Shown: positions 18,419 to 26,892 of the stretch, in pieces | How positions within the stretch are numbered: the first letter of the stretch is position 1 | How the letters are laid out: the number at the start of each line of letters is the position of its first letter | Assembly: GCA_012719125.1 (NCBI GenBank) | Contig: JAAYAY010000215.1 | Location: 1 to 50,548, forward strand | Length of the DNA stretch: 50,548 nt | Reading direction: 5' to 3' | Source: Planctomycetaceae bacterium | Lineage (GTDB): Bacteria; Planctomycetota; Planctomycetia; Pirellulales; Thermoguttaceae | The notes under the pieces: model-generated | The model's database searches: none | The model's input: only the letters and a program-made list of their open reading frames with translations | What the model was told of the DNA's origin: nothing | Translations under genes and position numbers: made by a program

Positions 18419-20332
18419 TCACCCGTCCGTGGGTTCGGAAATACCGTGCCGGGCGCGTTGTTGCGCGAGCATCTTCAAAAAAAGCTCGTCTTGTTGACCC
18501 TCGTCCAATCCTCCTTCGCGAAGGGTTCCGGTTATCTTCGGATACTGCTTCTCCAGTTCGCGCCGCTGAAACCGCCGGATCCACTCGTCGAGCAGGGCCT
18601 CCGGACTGTCGGTCTCCTTGGCCACGGCGCCCTCGTCCAAATCGACAAGGAAGGCCTTGGAAGCGGCGTCTTCAAACTCCAACATAAGCCGATCAAACGT
18701 CGGCGTGATTCCTTCGTCCGCCAGGGCGCACGATTTCGAAAACACCCTGCGAGCCGGCGGAAACGCAAGCTGCTCGGGCCTGACGTGCTCGCGAGCCGCA
18801 GCCAGCAATTCCGGGCGGCGCAGCAAAATCTCCAGGAGCTCACGCTCCAAAGGCGTGATTCTTTCCCGGGGCCGGTCCGATTCCGGTCCGAGCTCCGCGG
18901 CGTCCGCATCGTTGCGGTAGACGGGACGTTGCGCCGCCGAACGCCGCAACGACGTGAGCCGGCGGCGAACCTCCTCTTCAGGGACCCGAAAGCTGTGCGC
19001 CAGCCGGGTGAGCGCTCTCTCGATCCGAAGCACTCCGCCGGCAGTCGAGTCGGATCGAAGCCGCGGCGCCTTGGCCAGAATGGCCACCATCCGTTCCAAC
19101 GCTTCACTCGATGCGTGAATGTCGCTCGCCAGATCGATATCGCGAGTCACCGATCGGAAAGCATGCTCCAAGGCATCGACGGTTCGTGTCTCCAAGAGGT
19201 CGGCGAACGCTTCCCGACCGTGCTCGAGCAGAAACTCGCAAGGATCGCTGTCGTCGGGCAAGGTGAGAACTTGCAGGTCGACGTTCTCGGCAATGAATAG
19301 TTCGAGAACCTCGTTGGCCCGCTTCTGCCCGGCTTCGTCGCCGTCGAGCACCAGCACGATCCGATCGGCGAAGCGTTTCAGGATCTTGACGTGATCCGGC
19401 CCCAAGGCCGTGCCCAGAACGGCGACCGCGTTTTCGAAGCCGAACTGATGGGCCACGATGCAGTCGGTGTAGCCTTCCATGACCATCACGGTGTGGCTCT
19501 TGCGGATGGCCTCGCGAGCCACGTCCAAGCCGTACAGCAATTTGTGTTTCGTAAACAGCGGTGTTTCCGGCGAGTTCACGTACTTGGCGGGGCTGGCCAA
19601 TCCCGACTCGGGCAGGAGTCTGCCGCCGATCCCCACCGCTCGGTCCTGGGTGTCTCGAATCGAGAACAACAGCCGGCCCCGAAAACGGTCGTAGTAGCCC
19701 GGTCCCTCCTGGGAGCGCGCGAGAATGCCGATCGTCTCCAGGACGGCGGCTCGTGCGGGGCTGCCGCCGGCGAGGTTCAACAACCAGTCGCGACGGTTCG
19801 GGGCGAAGCCGATGTGAAACTTACGGATACTGTCTTCCGTGATCCCCCGCTCCTGGAGGTAGCGGCGGGCCGGATCGGCGTCGTCCGATTCGAGCAGGCA
19901 TCGGTGATACTGCTGTTCGGCCCAGGCCATGGCCCGATAGAGGGCCTGCTTCCCTTCGCCGCTGATGGGACCGGAGACCGGTTGGGCAGAGCCCGTATCT
20001 TGGCGGGGGGCATTCGGCACGGATCTTCGACGCAGCGGTTCGAGCGTAATTCCCGCCTGGTCGGCCAACATCTCAAGGGCTTCGCGGAAGTCGACGCCTT
20101 CCATCTGCATGATGAAACTGAAGACGTCGCCGCCGATTTCACAGACCCAGCATTTGAAGGACTGTCGTTCGGGGTTGACCTGGAGACTGGGCTTGGTGTC
20201 GTCGTGCCAGGGACACAAACCCACGTAGTTGCGGCCTTGACGCCGCAATTGAATGTATTTTCCGACGAGATCAACAATGTCGGTCGCTTGTCGGACCTGC
20301 TCTTTCGAGTCCAGTGGCGAGGCAAAAGACAC
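18419..20332 (-). CDS. dnaG: DNA primase DnaG
   Basis: About 637 aa. CHC2 zinc finger (CPWH ... CWVC) near the N-terminus, then the Toprim catalytic core with VMEGYTD and VLVLDGDEAG (acidic metal-binding residues), and a C-terminal helicase-binding domain. It makes RNA primers at the replication fork. I prefer the GTG at 20332 because GGGAG lies 6 nt before it and the protein then starts SFASPLDSKEQV; longer starts at 20368 (ATG) and 20410 (GTG) remain possible. It leads the rpoD cluster. Confidence 0.95.
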   Translation of the reverse strand: MSFASPLDSKEQVRQATDIVDLVGKYIQLRRQGRNYVGLCPWHDDTKPSLQVNPERQSFKCWVCEIGGDVFSFIMQMEGVDFREALEMLADQAGITLEPLRRRSVPNAPRQDTGSAQPVSGPISGEGKQALYRAMAWAEQQYHRCLLESDDADPARRYLQERGITEDSIRKFHIGFAPNRRDWLLNLAGGSPARAAVLETIGILARSQEGPGYYDRFRGRLLFSIRDTQDRAVGIGGRLLPESGLASPAKYVNSPETPLFTKHKLLYGLDVAREAIRKSHTVMVMEGYTDCIVAHQFGFENAVAVLGTALGPDHVKILKRFADRIVLVLDGDEAGQKRANEVLELFIAENVDLQVLTLPDDSDPCEFLLEHGREAFADLLETRTVDALEHAFRSVTRDIDLASDIHASSEALERMVAILAKAPRLRSDSTAGGVLRIERALTRLAHSFRVPEEEVRRRLTSLRRSAAQRPVYRNDADAAELGPESDRPRERITPLERELLEILLRRPELLAAAREHVRPEQLAFPPARRVFSKSCALADEGITPTFDRLMLEFEDAASKAFLVDLDEGAVAKETDSPEALLDEWIRRFQRRELEKQYPKITGTLREGGLDEGQQDELFLKMLAQQRARHGISEPTDG

Positions 20333-21136
20333 CGTTGGCTCCCGTGCGTCAAGATGCGCGAATTCCATTCCACATCCACGGTCACGAGTCGACAATTCCA
20401 TTTGTCGCACTGCCCGGAACGTACAGGCCTCCTCATCAAGCGAGCAGCCATAACCGGCGCAGCGGCGTGATTATAGACGGAATGGCAAAACCGGTCAAGA
20501 ATTCCAATTCTACCGTTCGAGGCCGGTCGAGCTAGCAGTGCTAGCACCGCGATTGACTCCTCAATTTGGGCGGTAACTCTTACTGGGCGGTGGTTCCGCT
20601 GACCGTCCCTGGGTGGGCCCGCCGGCCATGTCCGGTCGTCGGGGTGGGGCAAGCTGCACAGCAATTGGAGCAGAAATTGGCACCTTCCGCGGGCACATCC
20701 GCCCGCAAAGTTCTCCCAGATCGCCGGCCTTCTGCACGCAGAAACATTTGCCCCAGCGAAACACTAACCCTTTTAGTGAAAAGTATTTGCGACCTCTCAA
20801 GGGGCCTGCGCCCCGAAGCCGATACGACATTTGACCCTCAGCGTAGCGTGCAGAATTCTCGCAAGCGGACGTTGTGGGGGCACGCCGGCAAAACCGATGG
20901 TCTCATCGAACCAAGGAGAGTTCGACGGTGCTGACGTGATGGTTGTTTTGAACTGAGGTTGGCATCCCGCGCGATGATCCGACAGTCCACTCGATCAGGA
21001 GTCGGTTCTATCCCATGGGAGAACCCACCCAAGGCAAGGTAAGCCGCGTCGCACACGGCCGACTGTGACGCGTCGCGTGTTGGACCCGGATCCGAAACGA
21101 GCCACCCCGGTTCAAGTGAAAAGGAGAGTTTGCACA
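20333..21136. other. 800-bp intergenic region between dnaG and the Cys-repeat gene
   Basis: No credible gene. It contains the palindrome GCTAGC-AGT-GCTAGC (20531-20545) and an AT-richer patch near 20755-20800 with CACTAA-ccctt-TTAGTG, which might hold a promoter. AAGGAGAG at 21121-21128 is the RBS of the next gene. The long leader (the last ~300 bp before 21137 are open but lack family features) may be an untranslated region. Confidence 0.4.
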
Positions 21137-21928
21137 ATGAGAGGCAAGATCGTTTTATTGGCGCTCGCAGCGAGTATCGCCATGTGCGGTCAGGGGTTTG
21201 CCGGACTGCTTGACGGCGGCTGCTCGTCATGTGCCCCTGCCTGCGAGAAAGCCTGTGAGCCCGCCTGTGAGCCCGCCTGCGGGCCCACCTGCTGTGAACC
21301 CTGCTGCAAGCCGTGCGATCTGTTCGCCGGCCTCAGGGGACTGTTTGCCTGCAAGAGCTGCTGCAATACCGGCTGCGATGCATGTGAGCCGGCCTGCGCC
21401 GAGCCCAAGTGCTGTGCGCCCGAGCCCGCCTGCTGCGAGCCGAGCTGCTGCGAGCCCTGCTGCCGCCAGCCCTTGCTGCCGATTCTGAAGCACAAGCCGA
21501 TCTGCGGCAAGTCGTGCTGCGAACCGGCCTGTGAGCCCGCCTGCGAACCGGCCTGTGAACCGAGCTGCCGTCGTCCGCTGCTGCCCTTGCTGAAGTGCAA
21601 GATCGGCTGCGGCTGCGGTTCGTGCTGCGAACCGGCCTGCGAGCCCGCTTGTGAGCCCGCCTGTGAGCCGAGCTGCAATGCCTGCTGCAAGCGACGTTGC
21701 ACGCCGATCCTCGACCTGCTCAACGGCCTGTTCTGCTGCCACCGTTGCTGCTGCTGCGAGTCGGCCGGCTGCTGTGAGCCCGCCGGCTGTGGCTGTGGCT
21801 GTGGCGGCGGCGAAGGTGCTGCTCCGGCTGCGGCCCCGGCTGAAGAAGCCGCTCCGTTGCCGGTTGCCCCGAAAGCCGATCCCTCGGCCTCGGTGCTCCG
21901 CGCTCCCCGTCAACTCGTTCTTCGCTGA
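21137..21928 (+). CDS. Secreted cysteine-rich CEPAC-repeat protein
   Basis: 263 aa, start fixed by AAGGAGAG 8 nt before the ATG. A signal peptide (~1-22, ending GQGFA) precedes a mature part with about 55 Cys. Runs of CEPA tetrads (up to CEPACEPACEPACEPSC) alternate with short proline/leucine spacers (RQPLLPILK, RRPLLPLLK, RRCTPILDLLNGLF). The C-terminal ~45 residues lack Cys and are Ala/Pro/Glu-rich. No enzyme domain is seen. It could be a disulfide-crosslinked wall protein or a metal-binding protein. Planctomycete walls are proteinaceous and cystine-rich, which favours the first (inference). It is monocistronic, with a long 5' region and a strong terminator, so high expression is likely. 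Confidence 0.85.
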   Translation: MRGKIVLLALAASIAMCGQGFAGLLDGGCSSCAPACEKACEPACEPACGPTCCEPCCKPCDLFAGLRGLFACKSCCNTGCDACEPACAEPKCCAPEPACCEPSCCEPCCRQPLLPILKHKPICGKSCCEPACEPACEPACEPSCRRPLLPLLKCKIGCGCGSCCEPACEPACEPACEPSCNACCKRRCTPILDLLNGLFCCHRCCCCESAGCCEPAGCGCGCGGGEGAAPAAAPAEEAAPLPVAPKADPSASVLRAPRQLVLR

Positions 21929-21958
21929 TCGACAGACAACGTAGACCCAGTTAATCCA

Positions 21959-22006
21959 CAGCAGGCCTGCTCCCGAGAACGTCTCGAAGCAGGCCTGCTG
22001 CTTTTC
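21959..22006 (+). terminator. Strong terminator of the Cys-repeat gene
   Basis: Perfect 13-bp stem CAGCAGGCCTGCT / AGCAGGCCTGCTG with an inner CGAGA/TCTCG stem in the loop, followed by CTTTTCTT. It lies between convergent genes. The T-run is only on the plus-strand side. Confidence 0.9.
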
Positions 22007-22036
22007 TTGGGGCCATCAGAAAGCGACGAAGCCCGA

Positions 22037-22642
22037 TCAGAAAACCCGCCTCAGGAAATTCAACACCTCGAAATGAAACGCCCCCGGATCGTTCATATAC
22101 GCGGCATGGCCCGCTCCGCGGATGATCACCTTCTCGCCGTCGGCCACTGCCTCAACCAGCATGTCGGCGTGCTGCTGGGGAACGAGCGAGTCTCTCTCGC
22201 CCCAGATCGCCAGGACCGGCACGCCGATCTTCTTGAGATTCCTGGCATTCTCGGAGATCGCAACCGGCGCGACGGCCACCAGCCCGGAGGCCCCGTCGGA
22301 CTCGGCGATCAGCCAGGGCAGAGCGAGCCGCCCGCTCATCGAAGGAACTACCACGACCGGGCGTTCCATCTCCAACGCCGTGAGCAATTCAACGATCCAC
22401 TGCCTGCGCTGTTTGGCGTCCATTTCCAGGCTGCCCGCCGAGCCGCCGAAACCCGGCAGATCGACGGCCACGGCCCGGTAACCCTCCTTGGCCAGGATGT
22501 CGAGCGTGCCGATTTGCCGCCACGTCTCAGCGCTGAAACTGGCGCCGTGCAGCAACAGCACGTTCTTCGAATGATGCGATCCCGACTCGAGATAATGAAC
22601 GTTTTGTGACTTGATTCCGATCGATTTTGACGTAACGGGCAC
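22037..22642 (-). CDS. Alpha/beta hydrolase (CIB/Abhd14-like)
   Basis: 201 aa from a GTG at 22642, chosen because GGAGGAGGGG lies 8 nt upstream; the open frame runs farther but lacks family sequence. Features: oxyanion strand VLLLHGASF, nucleophile elbow VPSMSGRLALP (Ser in SMSG instead of GxSxG), acid in WGERDSLVP and histidine in GAGHAAYMNDP. The small size and SxSG elbow resemble the CCG1-interacting factor B/Abhd14 group. Substrate unknown. It is the third leftward gene after the epimerase and the SOUL protein. Confidence 0.85.
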   Translation of the reverse strand: MPVTSKSIGIKSQNVHYLESGSHHSKNVLLLHGASFSAETWRQIGTLDILAKEGYRAVAVDLPGFGGSAGSLEMDAKQRRQWIVELLTALEMERPVVVVPSMSGRLALPWLIAESDGASGLVAVAPVAISENARNLKKIGVPVLAIWGERDSLVPQQHADMLVEAVADGEKVIIRGAGHAAYMNDPGAFHFEVLNFLRRVF

Positions 22643-22816
22643 GAGCGGTTCCCCTCCTCCAGGCCGCGTCCCCTCGCGGCCGTTTCCTGGTACGTTTCTG
22701 GTCCACAATCGCCATGATAGCGACGCGCTTTGTGCCGTTCCAGAGAGTCGCCGGAAGGGTTGGCGTATGAGCATGCGGACGAACTGTCGGACAGTATCGC
22801 CGGTTGCGGCATGAAC

Positions 22817-23278
22817 TCAGGGCGATTCGCTGCCCACTCCCTGGACCGAACCGCCGGCCGATTCACCAATCTTCCGTATCGGGACCTGAACCTCCCAATA
22901 CTGTCGATCGCGCGGTACAAAGGGACTGTTGTATCCCAGCACTCGCAGCGATCCGGCAATCGCGTATTCGGAATGCTCGTCGAGCCACGACATGAGCCGA
23001 TCGCGGGCCTCCTCGATCTTTGCATCCGACCGGGAACCGTTGAGTCCGAACGACACAACCGTCACCGGTTCCGCATCGATCACCTCAACGCTGCCGTCAG
23101 TGCCGGCTTGTCCCATCTCGGGATTGCCGTAGAGAAAGGCCATCGATTCTTCGGCTGGGTCTTCTGAGACCGCGTCTCCGTAGTCCATCTCGACCGGTGT
23201 CGTCATAGCGATTTCGTGACGCTTGATGTGGCGGAACAATGTCCAGAACGCGGTGCCACCGCTCTTCGAGACAGCCAT
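22817..23278 (-). CDS. SOUL-family haem-binding protein
   Basis: 153 aa. HIKRHEIAMTTPVEM is the SOUL/HBP signature region, followed by the two-fold repeated beta-strand pattern and a C-terminal WEVQVPIRK strand. SOUL proteins bind haem or porphyrin with low specificity. No signal peptide, so cytoplasmic. It is somewhat short for the family and may lack the first strand. It lies 24 bp downstream of the epimerase and is probably in the same operon. Confidence 0.85.
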   Translation of the reverse strand: MAVSKSGGTAFWTLFRHIKRHEIAMTTPVEMDYGDAVSEDPAEESMAFLYGNPEMGQAGTDGSVEVIDAEPVTVVSFGLNGSRSDAKIEEARDRLMSWLDEHSEYAIAGSLRVLGYNSPFVPRDRQYWEVQVPIRKIGESAGGSVQGVGSESP

Positions 23279-23302
23279 TCGATAGCTCGGATACTCCTTC
23301 TA

Positions 23303-24205
23303 TCAGTGTTCACTCAGCAAATGCCGCAAGGCCGACTCGAGCTCGGCATGCCGGAAGGCATAGCCCGAGTCGAGCAACCGATTCGGTAGCGCTCGGGCGC
23401 TGGCCAGCAGCAGCTCGTCGGCCATCGGCCCCAAGGCCAGACGAAGTGCGGCCGAGGGAGCAGGAAGCCATGCCGGACGCCGCAACACTCTTGCCAGAAC
23501 GGCCGTGAACTCGCGATTCGTCACCGGTGCTGGGGCCGTCATATTGACCGGGCCCGAAAGGCTGGCGTTAGCCAGAACGTGCTCGACGGCCCCAACCGCG
23601 TCATCGATTCCGATCCAACTCCAGTACTGCTCGCCCGTGCCAAGCCGGCCGCCCAGTCCCAAGCGGAACAAGGGCAGCATCTGCCGCAGCGCTCCGCCGT
23701 TCGGAGCAAGGACGACTCCGAACCGAAGATTAACAACACGGATCCCGGCCGCCCGAGCCGGCTCCGCCGCCGCTTCCCATTCGGCACACACTTGGGCAAG
23801 AAAGCTCTTCCCGGCAGCAGCTTCTTCGCTCAGACACTCTTGGCCACGATCCCCGTAGTAACCCACCGCCGAGGCACAGATAAGAACCTGGGGCGGCCGT
23901 TCCAGTCGAGCAATTGTGTCTGCCAGTAGACGGGTCGATCCCACCCGGCTGTCCCGAATTCGTTTTCGCTTTTCCTCGCTCCACCGGCCGGATGCGATAC
24001 TTTCGCCCGCCAGGTGGACGACCGCGTCGACCCCTTCGAGATCGGCCGGATCAAGCCGGCTGGCGGCAGGATCCCAGGCGATATCACCGGCCGCTCGATC
24101 GGGCTCGCGGCGAACCAGTCGCCGAACACGATTTCCTCCCGAGATCAGCGAGGAAATCAACGCCGATCCAACCAGTCCCGAACTCCCCGAGACTGCGATC
24201 TTCAC
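23303..24205 (-). CDS. TIGR01777-family NAD(P)-dependent epimerase (YfcH-like)
   Basis: 300 aa. The Rossmann dinucleotide motif GSSGLVG is at the N-terminus. Other family signatures are VVHLAGESIASGRWSEEKR, ICASAVGYYGDRG, RFGVVLAPNGGALRQM and the C-terminal DUF1731 part (PAPSAALRLALGPMADELLL). It is an extended-SDR sugar-nucleotide epimerase-like enzyme of unknown substrate. It is first in the leftward trio with the SOUL protein and the hydrolase. Confidence 0.93.
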   Translation of the reverse strand: MKIAVSGSSGLVGSALISSLISGGNRVRRLVRREPDRAAGDIAWDPAASRLDPADLEGVDAVVHLAGESIASGRWSEEKRKRIRDSRVGSTRLLADTIARLERPPQVLICASAVGYYGDRGQECLSEEAAAGKSFLAQVCAEWEAAAEPARAAGIRVVNLRFGVVLAPNGGALRQMLPLFRLGLGGRLGTGEQYWSWIGIDDAVGAVEHVLANASLSGPVNMTAPAPVTNREFTAVLARVLRRPAWLPAPSAALRLALGPMADELLLASARALPNRLLDSGYAFRHAELESALRHLLSEH

Positions 24206-24555
24206 GTCGGCACCTCCCTCAAGGCTCCAAAAATTCGTTCAAATCGTTCTTGGAATCATACGAGGAGACCCTTTCCGGGCAAGGGCATCGCCACTCCAAC
24301 GACCCGCAGCCACGACACAGTCTTCGTAACCGCCGTTTGACAAACGACTTCCGCACAAACCGCGGTTCCCACGCGAGAACTTGGACATATCCGCCGGATC
24401 CAAATGCAGATTTTGTCGCAACCCGAAAGCTCCTGTTCCTGGGTCCGTCGCAGGCGAACGTTTCACGCCGTTTCGCCGTGCGGTACCATGGGACCGGCGC
24501 TTTGGCCAAGCCGATCCGGCATTTCCGCCAACCACCCCCGTCGCCATCCCCGGTT

Positions 24556-24573
24556 TTAATCCTAATCTTAATC
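24556..24573. repeat. TAATCY hexamer array (inverse orientation)
   Basis: Three tandem hexamers TAATCC TAATCT TAATCC, which read GGATTA AGATTA GGATTA on the other strand. Paired with the GATTAA array 80 bp downstream in opposite orientation. Confidence 0.6.
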
Positions 24574-24651
24574 CTTACAGCCTTGCCGATCGTGTTCTCC
24601 CTCCTGGGCCAATTCGCCGGCGCACGATGGTGAGGGCGGGTGACGGGGTGT

Positions 24652-24681
24652 GATTAAGATCAAGATTATGATCAAGACTAA
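24652..24681. repeat. GATNAN hexamer array upstream of sulfatase
   Basis: Five tandem degenerate hexamers: GATTAA, GATCAA, GATTAT, GATCAA, GACTAA. It ends just before the sulfatase RBS, so it is probably in its 5' UTR or promoter. Confidence 0.65.
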
Positions 24682-24700
24682 GAAATGGAGGTAACACACC

Positions 24701-26170
24701 ATGAAGGCAACACGACCGCTCCTCTTGATCCTCACCGGTTTGGCTATCGGGCTCGGTTGCGAAAGGGCAGGTGCCGCCGACCGCCCCAATATCGTCGTCA
24801 TCTTTGCCGACGACCTCGGCTACGGCGACCTGGCCTGTTTCGGGCACCCCAAGTTCAAGACGCCGCGTTTGGATCGCATGGCCGAGGAGGGGGCCCGGCT
24901 GACGAACTTCTATGTGCCCATGCCGTTCTGCGCCCCGTCGCGAGGCAGCATTCTCACGGGCCGTTATCCGTTCCGCCACGGCGTCGTTCGCAACCCGTGC
25001 CCCGACGCGGGAGTCAACGACGTGGGCCTGCCCGCTTCTGAGATCACCGTCGCCGAAGCCTTGCGCGAAGCGGGCTACGCCACCTGCTGCATCGGCAAGT
25101 GGCACCTCGGCCACGTGCCCGGCTTCTTCCCTCGCCAGCACGGTTTCGACGAATACCTCGGCATCCTCTACTCAAACGACATGCGCCCCGTCGAGCTGAT
25201 CGAGGGCGAGACGCGGGTCGAGTACCCCGTCGTGCAGGCCACGCTCACCAAACGCTACACCGAGCGGGCGCTTCGGTTCATCACGGCCCAGCGTGACCGG
25301 CCCTTCTTCCTCTACCTCCCCCATGCCATGCCCCACAAGCCGCTGGCGGCCTCCGAAGGCTTCTACCGGAAATCGGGAGCCGGCCTCTACGGCGACGTGA
25401 TCGCCGAACTCGATTGGTCCGTGGGCACGATCCTCGACAAGCTCAACGAGTTGGGCCTCGACAAGCAGACCCTGGTCGTTTTCACCTCGGACAACGGCCC
25501 TTGGTTCGGCGGCTACTCGGGTGGACTCCGCGGAATGAAAGGCCAGCAATGGGAAGGCGGCGTCCGTGTGCCCATGATCGCCCGCTGGCCCGGCACGATT
25601 CCCCCCGGCCAGACGATCGGCGAGATGGCGGGCAGCGTGGACATTCTGCCGACCGCGATTCAACTGGCCGGCGCCGCTCTGCCCCAGGATCGCACGATCG
25701 ACGGCCGCGACATCATGCCCTTGCTCACCCGGCAGGCCCCCAGCCCGCATGAGATTCTCATCGCCCAAACGGGGCCGAAAGTGACGACGGTGATCAGCAG
25801 CCGCTGGAAACTGCACGTCAAAGCCCCGTCCCCCTGGCCGCGCAACCAGATCAACAAGGCCGACTGGGTCGACCCCCGCGGCCCGGACGGCAGCACGATC
25901 ATCGCCCCGCCCGAGCAGGCTACGCCGCTGGAGATCCCCGATCCCGGCACCGGCGACGGCTGTCCGGGGGCCGACGGGATTCTGTTCGATCTGGCGGCCG
26001 ATCCGTCGGAGCAGACCGACGTCTCTGCCGCACACCCCGACGTCGTCGCCCGTCTGATGAAGAGCTACAACGATCTCCTCGCCGATGCGCCCCCCGAGGC
26101 CCGCCCGGCGGGCAAGAAGCAGGTGCCCGCCGCGGCAGGACCACAGAAGGCCCGTCGCAGCGGAGGGTGA
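24701..26170 (+). CDS. Secreted sulfatase
   Basis: 489 aa with a signal peptide (~1-26). The active-site motif C77-A-P-S-R81 is the Cys-type CxPSR that is converted to formylglycine. Calcium-ligand aspartates lie in IVVIFADDLGYGD and the later VVFTSDNGPW. It hydrolyses sulfate esters, probably of polysaccharides. The C-terminal tail is Pro/Ala/Lys-rich. First of three sulfatases in the window. Monocistronic by spacing, with hexamer repeats upstream. Confidence 0.95.
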   Translation: MKATRPLLLILTGLAIGLGCERAGAADRPNIVVIFADDLGYGDLACFGHPKFKTPRLDRMAEEGARLTNFYVPMPFCAPSRGSILTGRYPFRHGVVRNPCPDAGVNDVGLPASEITVAEALREAGYATCCIGKWHLGHVPGFFPRQHGFDEYLGILYSNDMRPVELIEGETRVEYPVVQATLTKRYTERALRFITAQRDRPFFLYLPHAMPHKPLAASEGFYRKSGAGLYGDVIAELDWSVGTILDKLNELGLDKQTLVVFTSDNGPWFGGYSGGLRGMKGQQWEGGVRVPMIARWPGTIPPGQTIGEMAGSVDILPTAIQLAGAALPQDRTIDGRDIMPLLTRQAPSPHEILIAQTGPKVTTVISSRWKLHVKAPSPWPRNQINKADWVDPRGPDGSTIIAPPEQATPLEIPDPGTGDGCPGADGILFDLAADPSEQTDVSAAHPDVVARLMKSYNDLLADAPPEARPAGKKQVPAAAGPQKARRSGG

Positions 26171-26339
26171 CGACGGCTATCGTTGACGTTCACAGCAGGC
26201 GACCTGGTGGCCTCCTTCTCCAAGATCTGTTAGGCTAATGGGTTAACCTATTTCGGCTCGGACCCGGACCGAATGACCGGACTTGCCCGAACCTGTCCCT
26301 CGCAAGAACAGTCCAGTCCCTGAAGAGGAATACGCACGG

Positions 26340-26819
26340 ATGGCTGCCACGGAAACAATCCCGGACATCAAGCCCACGAAGCCCCGGCGGGAGAACCTCC
26401 GAGAGGGGGAAGTGTTGTGCCAATACTGCACGGCCAAGTGCTGCCGATACTTCGCCCTCCCCATCGATGAGCCCAAGAAGTGGAAGGATTTTGAATACAT
26501 CCGCTGGTATCTGCTCCACGATCACGCGACCGTATTCATCGAGGACGACTCCTGGTATCTGCTGGTCCACACCAAATGCAAGCACCTCGGCGACGACCAC
26601 CTGTGCCAGGCCTACGAAACTCGACCGCAGATCTGTCGCGACTACACGACCGACAAGTGCGAGTACGAGGACGACTGGGTCTACGACCACTACTTTGAGA
26701 CCCCCGAGCAGGTCGCCGAGTATGCCGAAGCCGTGCTCCCCGTTCGGAAAGGCCGCACGATTCGCACCCCCAAGCCCGACCCGCTGAGGGTGATTCGAAC
26801 TATGAGCCATGAGCTGTGA
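26340..26819 (+). CDS. YkgJ-family cysteine-cluster protein
   Basis: 159 aa. N-terminal CQYCTAKCC and later HTKCKHLGDDHLC ... RPQICRDYTTDKC match the YkgJ/UPF0153 pattern, thought to bind zinc or an iron-sulfur cluster. I take the ATG at 26340 because GAAGAGGAA lies about 9 nt upstream; a TTG at 26283 would add 19 residues. The last codons (…TMSHEL) lie inside a heptamer repeat array, so the C-terminus appears to be made by repeat sequence. It precedes hisS by 73 bp. Confidence 0.88.
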   Translation: MAATETIPDIKPTKPRRENLREGEVLCQYCTAKCCRYFALPIDEPKKWKDFEYIRWYLLHDHATVFIEDDSWYLLVHTKCKHLGDDHLCQAYETRPQICRDYTTDKCEYEDDWVYDHYFETPEQVAEYAEAVLPVRKGRTIRTPKPDPLRVIRTMSHEL

Positions 26820-26891
26820 ACTGTGAACTGTGAGCCGCGAACGCAGGCCTGAACCCCGAACCCTGAACCCCGAACCCTGACAACTGACTCC
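26794..26891. repeat. Heptanucleotide array between YkgJ gene and hisS
   Basis: Fourteen units in strict period 7, for example TATGAGC CATGAGC TGTGAAC TGTGAAC TGTGAGC CGCGAAC, then TGAACCC CGAACCC TGAACCC CGAACCC TGACAAC. Consensus is NNTGAAC with drift to NGAACCC. It overlaps the last codons of the upstream gene and ends 2 nt before the hisS GTG. Confidence 0.8.
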
Positions 26892-26892
26892 A

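Larger units (their letters stand above)
24206..24700. other. 495-bp divergent intergenic region with hexamer arrays
   Basis: No credible gene; overlapping short frames on both strands look like shadows. It contains two oppositely oriented hexamer arrays listed separately (24556-24573 and 24652-24681). AATGGAGG at about 24684-24691 is the RBS of the sulfatase. Confidence 0.5.

Noticed and set aside
20531-20547. GCTAGC-AGT-GCTAGC palindrome upstream of dnaG
   Set aside because: Too short for a function call; could be a binding site but nothing else supports it.
24206-24700. Several overlapping short frames on both strands
   Set aside because: No domain or consistent codon use; better explained as intergenic with hexamer arrays.
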